Assembly (NCBI GenBank): GCA_013407085.1
Contig: JACCGJ010000627.1
Coordinates: 1-64,000 of the forward strand
Length of the DNA: 64,000 nt
Source of the DNA: Atriophallophorus winterbourni
Taxonomy: Eukaryota > Platyhelminthes > Trematoda > Plagiorchiida > Microphallidae
Reading direction: 5' to 3'
Below, piece by piece: positions 27,801 through 39,800 of this stretch. Position numbers and translations under genes: made by a program. Within the stretch, counting starts at the first letter, position 1; each line of letters starts with the position of its first letter. The notes beneath the pieces were generated by a model. That model made no database searches. It was not told the origin of the DNA and saw only the letters and a list, made by a program, of their open reading frames with translations.

Positions 27801-30800
27801 AACAAAACCAAGGACTTGTATTCCACCATCAAGAAACTATCAGTGAATTTAACCCAGTCAGAAAGGCCGGCGAGGAACAGAGATGGGGAAGCGATAGCAG
27901 ACGAAGAAGGACAGAAATAGAGGTGGATCGAGCACTTTTAGAAGTTACGCAACGGACCAGCTCCTTCAAATTCATCGGAAATATTGCCAGCTGTAAGCGA
28001 TCTGCCAATCAAGTGCTGTGCACCCACGAAATAAAAAATCCGCGGCGACATTGAGAAATTGATAAACGGAAAGGCTACAAGACCAGATAGAATTCCAGTA
28101 GAAGCGCTAAAGGCGGACTTCGAGACCAGTGTGGAGCTCATCCATCCACTCCTCAGAAAGATCTGGGAGGAAGAATAAGTACCAGCAGAGTGGAAAAAAG
28201 GCTACCTCAGCAAACTCTTCAAAAAGGCAACCTCGGTTCCTGATGCAACTACGAAGGGATAACGCTGATGTCCATCCCAGGGAAGGTGTTTAACCGCATT
28301 TTGCTGAACAGAATGAAAGACGCTGTTGACTCACATCTTCGTGACTAACAAGCCGGCTCCCGATTGGAGATATCGTGCACGAACCAGATCGCGACCCTGC
28401 GCATCATTTTAAATCAGTCCTGGAGTGGAACTCGTCTATCTACATCAATTTCATCGACTATGAGAAGGCGTTTGACAGCGTCGACAGACTGACCATCTGG
28501 AGACTAATGACACACTACGGAGTACCAGAAAAGATCATCAACAACATCAGGAAGTCATATGAAAGGAATACCTGTAGAAAAATGCATGACAGGCAACTCA
28601 CTGACACATTCGAAGGGAGAACCGGAGTGATGCAAGGCTGCTTAATCTCCCCGTACCTGTTCCTGTTGGCCATAGACTGGATCATGAAGATATTGACAGA
28701 CCAGAAGCGGAACGGCATCCAGTGGACACTTTCGAAGGATATGGACTACCTCGACTTCACCGACGATCTGGCTCTACTCTCCCACACCCAATAACAGATG
28801 CAATAAAAGGCTAGTATTTTTTGAGGGTAACTCAGCTAGACTGGGCCTCAACATCAACAGAGGGAAAAGCAAGGTGTTCAAGACCAACGCATCCAACAAG
28901 ACACACATCACAGTCCTAGGTAAAGCGATGGAAGAGGTGGGCTGTTGCACCTATTTCGGTAGCATCCTAGACATGCGTGGATGAACAGATGCAGATGTCA
29001 AAACCCGCATTGTTGAAGCACGAGCAGCCTTTCATCAACTGTAGAACATGTCTAGATCTAGCGATATCAGCATTACCACCAAGATCAGGCTCTATAACAC
29101 TAGGAAAGCCAATACTACCCTACGGAAGAGAAACCTGGAGCATCACACTCACTATTATGAAGAAAATCAAGACTCTTCGTCAACCTCTTCCTCCGGAAGA
29201 TCCTAAAGATCTGCTGTCCCGAGCAGATCAGCGATGAAGAATTTAGGAAACGAACGAAGCTGCAATTTGTTGACAAATACATCCTTCGGAGACGCTAGCG
29301 ATGGATTGGCCACATCCTCCGCAAACATGCATAAAATATCACCAGTCAATCCCTCATCTGGAACCCCCAAGGGAATAGGAAGAGAGGGCGGCCTAAAAAT
29401 TCCTTGCGCCGAGACCTGGTTGCAGACTCTAAGCAGATGAGTAAGACGTGGGGAGCGCTAGAGAGACTCGCCCAGAATCGTGATGCATGTAGAGAGCTGT
29501 TTGGCGGCCCATGTCCCAGGCGGGACCAAAGACAGAAGTTTGTATACGTCCACCATTCCTCCAACAAACTGAACTTGTGTTCGCCATTTTGCGTGTCGAA
29601 CATCGCGAAGCAATTAACAATAATCTTACCTTATCTAGAATTAAGTCCACAGACACGAATAGAGGGAAATACGTCGTAGCTGGGCGACACCATATCCGAC
29701 AACCTTACTTGAACTCATCATCTAAATACTGTACTTACTAAAGTTCATAGGCTTTCTTTTTACGCTTTTCGTCATCGTTCTCTCGGCGTTGAGTCTAAAC
29801 TAATTTCTCACTTCATATTCTCTTGTATATTAACACATATTATGTACTGCTTACCTGCTATTTTCCCCCACACTACTTTCAAAAGACTTTGTGTTGCTCA
29901 AACGCGGCATCAAGATCGTATCACGCGCAAGCTCTATTCCTTGTAAGGATGTTCTTGAAAAATTCTGAAACAACATTTTTCCGCTTGCGATTGGGTTATA
30001 AATACTATCCTGAATGATATATCCCATTCGCTGCATGACGATCTTGTTAAAAGCCAATTTTCTTCAAAGACTCGTTCAAAACACATCATACTACCATCTA
30101 GAAAGTCTTCATATTGAAGGTCATTTATCCCATTTGCTTCACGATGTCTTTGTTAAAGGGAACTGCTTATTGAACAATTACGGTCAAATTAATTTCGTTG
30201 AAATCATGTATTTTTTGCTTTTTATGTTAAATTTGCATAGAATTCGTTGTGTTTTTCTAAACCAGCCTAAATCTGAAATTTCGAAAATTTTCGAATTAAG
30301 CTTCATTTTTTCGTTCACTGTTTTATGCCATGAGGATCCTAATCCTACTTTCATACCCGATGAATGGAAACAGCACGAAATCGGCGGTGGGTTGTGGAGG
30401 CTTTATATTTTTGTGTGACTGCTCGTCTTAAAGTTGATCACGACAGTCCGCGATGGAAGCAGAGGCCATCAGTAGTGCATGTCCTTTGCCTTAGGTAGGA
30501 TCGAGCCCCCCACCATCACTATTGTAGTCGCACACCTTAGAGCTCGCAATATTATTCGCAGTCTAACCGAGTGTTTGGCACATTTGAGTGGCGATGTTTA
30601 CCCGACCAGACATAGATGAGCTAGCAATATCATATGTGGTCATCCAACCGAAATGATCTCATTGTGGCGAATTCCTATCGGATACAGTGTAGGCTATCGT
30701 GGATTAAATAATATTTTAACTTATTTAGCGGGCTGTGGAAAAAAGTATTTTTTTTGTCTACTCATCAGTACCAGATAGTTTGAAATATTCCGAAAGTCGA

Positions 30801-33800
30801 TCATGACTGGCCACATTGGAGGCAATCGTTTCGTGCTTCTCTCCTAGCTGAGATCAGTAGCAGCGATTATACGCCTCCTAAAGTGAAATTCAAACCCATG
30901 ACAGTCCAATTTTTTGTCCCACGCCATGTTGTTGGGCTACCGTCCGTCGTTTGAGTGTGTGAAATTATGAACCTTTTCCTGGAGATTCATATTTCAGCGA
31001 ATATCTCATTGTTTGCTTGGAACATAAACATCAGGTTCCGGCGTACCTTGGTGAAAAAACACAAAATCCATTGGCTAAAGTCACAATTTGTTATTTTCGT
31101 TCACTGTCTATGCAACACCTTTCCTGTTTTCCGAGAAGCGATCATGGAACTTAATTTGAATTGTCTTTTCTCATTGTCAAGCTAACTCCGGGTGGAACGG
31201 CTGACACAGATGGGCGAATAAGCTTGGGCGATCGTATCGTTCAGGTGAACGAAACCTCGTTGGTACAAGTTACACATGAATTCGCAGTGAAGACATTGAA
31301 AGAAGCTGGTGAACAAGTCCGGATGATCGTTGTCAAACCAGATAAGGGAGCACATATATCAAGGGATCAGAGCGGTTCGTTTCAGTGAACTCATCTACAT
31401 TTAGCTTCATCGATATATGCATTATAATCTTTTATTAAGAAACGTACTATAGTTAAAATTTTAGTTCGAGCATCTGTTATAACGTGAGGAACTTACTATT
31501 TAATCACTGCAGTTAGAGAAATTCGATTTCATAATTTAAAAGGATAAAGTAATATGAAACGCTAATTCATGTGCATCTTTACAAGTGTGAACTTGTGCAG
31601 TGCTTCACAGGTAGCTCGTTGGTACTTTGATCATCATCAGTATAATTACGCAAACTGGACATTGCCGCGTTCTCAGTGGCATAGCTGATGTTAGAAAGCT
31701 GGTCGAGTCTAGGCATCTTGTGATCAGCTACATCCGCGTGAGGCAAGAATCTCTAGAGTCTACAGTGCAGTCACTGCTAAAGGCTGAACTGAGTTTGCGC
31801 ACCCAGTATTGTTGAATCTTTGAACAGAACTTGGATGCAGTATTAAGAAGTGTGCGTGTGTTGGCACCATTTAGATTTTAATGAAACTTTTGATAATTTA
31901 AAATTAAACTGTTCATTTCTTAGCATAATTATGGTTACCACTTTGTAACCGTTTAAAGACTCACTGAAAATAAGCTTGTGCCATTTACATGTTGTTTGCA
32001 CATCTAAAAAAGTCGGTGCATCTTAACAATCCGAAATGTGCATTTCCATTATCGAAAAGGATGTCTGTAACCATTCTGATGAACCATTACCTTAAATTAT
32101 AGTTTTATCGCTTGATCCGGAAACATGGTTCTTTTTTAGTAAAACGATTCGCTTGACCAAACATGTGTGTGTGACTTACGCGTTCGCTTTTTGAAAGTGA
32201 TGAGCTGGATTTTTCACGGAGTGCAAGATAAATAGTAACAGCTACATGATGAATGCTACGATGTGGTCTAAACATTGTAAACATATTTCTCACGTATCTC
32301 AGTCTGTGAAGAAAATCACTTAACATGGTTTGACTTCAAAGCATATTTTACTATCGAACAGCTGTTAACCAGATAGCACGCCATTCTTCCGCTGATTACA
32401 CTTTTTCGGAGATGAGAATGATAAAATGTTTTGAAATGGAGCGCTTTGGGATGGGACCTTCCAAAACAATACATAAAGTAAAGGACTGCAAATATTATAA
32501 GATCGGTTTTGAAAATCGTCTGATAATTGAATGATAGAAATGTGTTGCACACATCCCCCGAAATTACACTCCACTACCGGTTTCTGGCTGTTTGCCGTCA
32601 TCAGGTGGTGACAGTAAGTTAGCAAAACACAAGCATTAGAATGATGTTCTCCGGAAACTGTACTACGCATGTATCTTGTTTCCCATAACGTGATACTGAA
32701 ATCTGTATATTGCAAGAGCTACCAAATGGATTCCACTAGCGCAGTAGGAGTGTGAGGTCGAAACTCCTATCGTTATTGTGATAACAACCTTTTTGTCATT
32801 TTAAAACCACAAAATTCCATTTTCATCATTTCCAAAAATTTACACGATAAAAATTTAATTTATTTTACCGATTTTAATTTAATTCGTTTCAATGAGTTGT
32901 GGTACATTTAAAGATGACTCTAAGAATATTTCAAAACATTCGTTACTCGTAAGTAGTATCTTTACATTTACTTTATTATCCACTATTCGTCTACAGAACG
33001 TTCGCGCAGTGCGTGAGATGGTAATTGCTTATCACTTTTCCAAATTATTCACTTTATACAGATTCATATTTAGTTTATTCGTTTAACATTGCACATAGAT
33101 GATTTACGAAATAATACCCTTGTGTTATATTGGTTACTTAGTTTGTCATTTATCGTTACTTATGTTACTATGTAAACAATTCGTTTCTGAACGTTCAATT
33201 ATACGCTTCAGCATTATTCCAATGGCAGAGAATATGGAAGTTCGTATCATGAGTTAGTCGAAAGCAATCCGGCTGAAGTTCCCCTTGTTTCCACTCTTAT
33301 ATACATACATATGGTACACTTTAATTTAAATGTGGCTATTACTGTCTAATTGTTTTTTATTCAGCTCCTTCCGATCAAATCACAATGTCCCATCCCTCTC
33401 ATCTGGACGAAACTATTTTCCCCGCGACTTCCATTAACTCCACCGGAGCGAAAACTCGGAAATCGAGCCTTCATATTCCAAAACAAACAAAAATCGAATC
33501 AAATGATTTGCCGTATGAACACCATGCAAAACCTTCCTTTGCATCAACCGGACAAGAATTGCTGGAATCTCAAATGGAAGGATTGGGTAGGTAACTGCTC
33601 TTTTACAGGTGTACTCGCCACCAACATACGGTAAAATTATAACTGAGTTGAAACCTCATACTCTTAAAACACAAAAATCTAATCTCACATAAACGATCTG
33701 GTAAACTTCAGCTGACGTACTCAAAGAAAACTATTTGTTGCAGTAATGAATCTTTTAGGCGCAAATGGATGACTCAAGCGGATAGGTACCAGCACACAAA

Positions 33801-36800
33801 GGTCTTTATATTCACTGATTGATTTAAACAAGTCTTGATTAGCTTCGTACATATAAAAATTATTCAGTTATATACGAAGCAACCACCATTGTCAATTGTT
33901 CCTAGGATATAGAATTTTCAAGTACACATGAATCATTTGATGCGTTGCAACGAATTCAAGGTTTTTTCAAGGTAATTCAACGTGTTTAATGGTCTAAAAA
34001 GCAACGAGTTTAAGAATAACGATGGGGTGGTAAAAATTGAAATGCACGTGTATAAAACAACATAAGGAATTAGATTAAGCAGTATATAAGTATTCGGGAA
34101 ACGAATAATTCAATAACAATTCGTCTAATTTCGTTTTAAAGTCATGCAAGCTAGTGGAGTGAGCAACGGCAGAAAGTAAGTAGTTCAAAGTAAAAGAGAT
34201 ACGGACAGAATAAATATACCGTCTCCAGTTTAGATGGGAATGGGGTACCACCAGCACATATTCATAGGTACGATAATTTCTCGTATCCCTTCGCGTGAAT
34301 AAATCCTGTAAGGGATGGTTTGAAATATGAAGTATTTCGTGAACTAGGTGTGAAAAGTATGAAAGTTATTTCAAAAATTGTCGGAGCTCAAAATAATCCA
34401 ACCGCACGTCACCTATCAAATGGTGTGAGTGTGCTTTTCTAGCGAACAACGATTATAGCTATATGTACAACCAACATGTATACACAATCAAAACCGCGAT
34501 CGTGTAATTTCGGACGATGGTGTTCTTTGTCAATGTGAACGAAACTCGAGTTCACTGTATCCGCTGAAGGTTGGTGTGTATAAATTTATGGAGTTGTCCA
34601 GCGATCAGGTGTGGTATGGATGGTCAAAAATATTTAATCGGACTATTTTTTCATTAAATACAAAAAACAATCATTATTAATCTTTCGACAGGTGCTCGAG
34701 CTTTGCGTTGGTTCAGCTACATCAGAGTAGCAAGTCAACTGTGTTTCGAACAAGGTTAAACAAGAGAAGAAGTGCCAGCCTAATGGGTAGAGTTGTAAGT
34801 TTTATGCACTATTCAGCAGAGGAGAATACACGTAGCTCAGGATGAAGATATTGTTCACATGGTGTTCGCCGAGCTTGTGTAATTGTTGTTGGACGTTTCG
34901 TCATCAAGCTAGATGACATTATTAGCAGAACTTCTTTCGAAGTGACTTAAAATTGGTATTCATTAGTTTTTATAAGGTCCGTCCGTCTGTTCGCCGTCAC
35001 TAACGTTGGTTGGTGGAATTCATGTGTTGCATTCTTTCCATCGAGTTTTCATTGGTCCATAGGTTGTGGCCAATTAAAGGTGCTGGTTGATTGATGTCGT
35101 TGTTGAGTGTCACGCTTCGATGAATTCTCGCGCTCGTCGGTTGCTTTCTTTGGCTAAAATCCTCGCATTGTCCCAATTGAATTGGTGTCCGAATTGATCA
35201 ATATATATTGAAATCAATGACCTTGGATCGTGCCTTCGTACAGCTAACCAGTGTTCATGTAGTCTTGTGCTTAGTTTGCGGCCAGTTTGTCCAATGTAGT
35301 TCTTCTCGCAATTTCTGTACGTACCTTATTTTTCGGACTACCGGTATACGGCGCACCGGATTATAAAACGCAGTATCAGTGAACGATCTGTTTTCATATA
35401 TAAGACGCACCGGATTATAAGGCGCATAAAGCGAAACAAAAATAGTCGGATAGGTCAGACTTTATTCAAATCATGAACAATAACTGTCAATATTACATAA
35501 AAAAGTACACTAACCTTTTCAATGATTCCTCTTCTACGAATCCATCAAATTCCTCGTCTTCGGTGTCAGAATTCAACAGTTGGGCGATAGCGGCATCAAG
35601 CACGCCAGGATCCCTTTCGTCATCATCCGATTCAGTCTCATTGCTGTTGCTTGGGTGTTCATCAATGATTCCAGCCTTAGTGAAAGCTCGGACAACAGTA
35701 GAGACCGATACTTTAGCCCATGCGTCGACGATCCATTGGCAGACAGTGGCGTAACTAGCCTGGCGTTGCCTACCTGTCTTGGTAAATATGTGCTCACCTT
35801 CTGTCATCCATTGCTCCCATGCGGCTCGCAATTTAGCCTTGAACGCCCTATTGACTCCAATATCTAGCGGTTGGAGTTCTTTGGTCAATCCTCCAGGAAA
35901 GATGGCCAGCTCCGAATTGGTTTTCTTCACTTGACTTTTGACAGTTTCAGTGAGATGAGGGCGCATAGAGTCATAGATCAATAAGGCCGTAGAAGTGTGG
36001 GAAAAGCCATCCGGCCTCCTGACATAAACTTCTCTCAGCCACTCGCTCATTTTCTCTTCGTCCATCCAGCCTTTCGGATTGACCTTAACAATTTCTGACC
36101 TTAACTGATTTATGATATATTCTGCATATACGGAAGAGCGCGTCTAACTCTGTTTTATCGTCGTCTCTTTGTTAGGTACAGATGAGCTTGTAGCGTAGTA
36201 CAAAGCTTCTTGGGTATCCATTCTTCTGAAACATTTTGAACAGGTATTCTTCTTCTTGTCTTCTCAGTTTCGGCATGCTGCAATGTGTTGCTGCTCTTTT
36301 GAATAGGGTTCTAACGCAGCTGCGTTTATGGCTGGTTGGAATCTTGCTGTGAAAGTTCAAGATTTGATCCGTGTGCGTATTCGTCCTGTAGACACTGGTC
36401 TCCAAAGTTCCTTCGCTTGTTCGTCTTATTCGAACGTCCATGAATGCCAGGCAGCTGTCAACTTCAGTTTCTTTGGTAAATTGGATTCCCCTGAATACGC
36501 AGTTCAGTGGTCGATGCGATTCATGCAGTTTAGTTCTTTCTATGATCACAAATGTGTCGCCCACATAGCGGATCCATAACTTTGGCCGTAATATTGGTAG
36601 AGCAATCCGTTCCAAACGTTGCGTGACTGCTTCGGCAATTAGGCTGGAAATTGGAGATCCCATTGGTGTTCCTCGAATCTGCTCGTAGATTTTACCAATG
36701 AACTTGAAGTGTGTTTGAAAGCACAGCTCGATCAATTCCATCAAACCATCTCGTGTTAATCGATTTCCGTTGTGGTCGGTTACTTTTTCGTGCAGGAACG

Positions 36801-39800
36801 CTGATATGATTTGCTTTGCGAGTGTTTGATCGATTGATGTGAATAACACCGTTACGTCGAAAGAAACCATTATTTCATCTTCATCGATCTTCACATTCTT
36901 CAATTTCTGGAGAAATTGTTCTGCAGAGTTGACGGCGTGTTCCGAGTCTGTCACCAGATATAACAGTCTTCTTCGCAAATGTTTCGATAACTTGTAATTA
37001 GGCCCTCCTGGTAAGGAAACGATCGGACGTAATGGGATATTCTCTTTATGTATTTTGGGTAATTCGTGGAATCTCGGTATAGTTGAGTCTTCTGGTTTCA
37101 TTCTTGTTTGTTCCATTCCATTCAGTTGACCCATAAACTTCAATTTCTTCAAAGTTGCGTTGATTTTGTTTTCAAGTCGTTTAGTTCATTTGTCTGTATG
37201 TTGTATCATGGAGTAGCCGTTCAGCCTTCTCGATATAATCTGCCTTGTTCATTACCACCGTCGTTCTTCCTTTGTCGGCGGGGTTGATGACTATGTTTCG
37301 GTCTTGTTTCAGTCTGTTCAAAGCTTTGGTTTCTTGTTTATTGAGTGTGTTATGTTACAAGTTCCTGGTGAGCGCAGGTACAATTCGTTGGCGTACTTCT
37401 TCTTGTGCGACTTCTGTTAAAGTGTGGGATTTCAGTATTGACTCTAAATCAGCTACGAATTCAGTATGATCGGCGTCTTTCAAATTGAAGTTGAGGCCAC
37501 GTGCGAGAATTCGTTGTTCGTTCTCTGTCAGGGATCTGTCGGACAGGTCCTTGACCCAAGGTTCGCCGCTGGTGAGATCTTGGTGGGGGGTACTAATTCG
37601 GAGTTTGTTTTCCAGGTCACACCGTTTGGTTAGCTTGGTTTTTCGGGTCGTTATCGCGATGGCGTCAGCTAGCTGTTCTATTAGTTCATGTCCAAATCGG
37701 TTTTCACATATTCGCTTTTTCGTTCCGGATAACGTTGTAATATTTCTTATGCACTATACCCGATGCAGGTTCTAAAAATATACCTACTCCTAGTTCACCG
37801 TCATACCCGATCATTCGTGTTTCAAATGCTTGATGTCAATCATCATCAACTCTAGGGACAGCATTATCCCGGCATAAAGTACTAGAGGTTCCAGTGCAAT
37901 ACAACCGTGACAAAAATAAAAAAACTAAAAAAGGAAGTAGGACAGATGTATAAAGATACTGAACCTGTTGAAGATTTTACATAGACGCACTGGGATAAGT
38001 TGTCTACAAATTAAATCAAACAGGTATTCAATCAAATGTTGTGGACGAGTAGAAAGTCATCTTTTTCCTGTGGATTTCAGTGCCATGCATTAAAACAAGC
38101 AGCCTTGTCACTCTAGTTGATAACATACGAGATTAAGCAAACTCGACAAAAAGACACTCACCGCAAGAACGCCACTAGATACGGTTTTAATACATATCCT
38201 CAAATGCAGCTAGGAACTGCGAGCTCGGATCGCTGGGGACCCGATTAGAAAGTCATTGGTTAAGGCCCTTAGTTACATATGCCACGATGCGAAAATTGTG
38301 TTGGAGCAGGGCAATGTTTTACGCTGATTGCGTCTATAAATCCCAATATGCTGGCACCAATTGTGAGCATGGGTGAGGACTCCAGATTTCTCAGCTTCCA
38401 CTCATTTTCACACATGTTACCGAAGTCAAGTGATACAGTTTCGAAGTGCTGGTTAGTATTACTATCACCAGGTTTGTTTTAGTTTATACTGACAGTGTGA
38501 AGTGGTGGCAGTGTGGAAAATGCTGTGAATGGAGCGCATCAAAATTTGATGCTGCAGTTCAACCTTGACGATATCCGAAATACATCTAAATGGTTGTATA
38601 ATTTGGAGAAAGCTTGATCGTCCGATTGTGTTTGCCGTTCTATGGGCATTCAAATTTAAAATATGATTGACTGCCGCTGTGGTTCGCTTAAATAGTTCCC
38701 CTGAATGAAATAGGGTTATATTAAATGTGATTCAAAACAAATTAACATCATCTGGGAATAATTCAATGAATGTTTACCTCCATTGCGATACGATGCTCAG
38801 AATCACGGTGAATTTTATTCACACTTGCATCGCATTTATGTGTTTGATATAGTGGATTACACTGCTGCGGCTTTAGTCTCCGAGCTGGTGGCACGTTGGC
38901 CAAGCGCACGTCTGGTCACCTTATATCGCAACGTGAAGACTCCACCGAAACGTTCCAATACCTACCATCAGGGCGAAGTTCGTCACCTTAAGGCAACCGG
39001 AAGTCTTGGCATGAACATTGTTGGTGGGGATGGATCCGAAGCGACATTTGTCTCGCAGGTTCTTCCCGATAAGCCAGCAGCCTTATCGAAACGGGTATAC
39101 GTCGGTGATCGCATACTCGCGGTAAGAACAGCACAAGTGATCTCTCATATATGCATTCATTGATTACACTGTTTAATCTATCACTCCTTATAAATTACAT
39201 TTTCCCGTTAATTGTTTTCAGTGTTGTGTGTTAAATATAAACGGTAAGGCATGCGCATGATCACATTCTTACAAAAGAGCGTCATACTTAAAAAGCATTG
39301 GTGCGGATGGCAGCCGCTATCGCTGAACACTTCAGGTTATACAAACCACATCATTTCTTTTGACGATGCGTTCACGCTCAAGAGCTCGACCATGTCATGC
39401 TCTACCATATCAGCTATCCCATTCTCCGCAATTGAAGATTCACGATTTATTGTGAAAAAAGCAATTAGTTTTACAATACCATAGGATATACACATAAAAG
39501 TTAAACGAAAACGTACTTTAATGTTTGTGTCAATGTGCTTCAAAGGACGAGCACAAGTAATTTCAATTTGAGACATGGACCTATACTCCACTACAAGTTT
39601 CGGACTGTTCCCACTTTTCAGATGAATGCAGCATGATAAACCTCTAAACTGGATTAATGATCGATAATATTTTAAACAATTATTAGCTAAGGATTGAATA
39701 ACGAGCCATGTTGTACATAACAACATGTTGGGTTGTGCGCTGAAACGCTTAAAACGACCGAGTTCAAAGTCTAAACTTATCTACCCACATGACAATTTGT

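Noticed and set aside
31375..31384. Donor at 31385 for the PDZ2 exon
   Set aside because: It gives phase 2, which does not match the next exon; the weaker site at 31375 does.
36328..37775. Plus-strand open frames with Ser/Cys-rich peptides
   Set aside because: Antisense to the Penelope-like RT.
38801..38852. Acceptor at 38800 (GATGCTCAG) for the PDZ3 exon
   Set aside because: It gives phase 0, but the preceding exon ends in phase 1.
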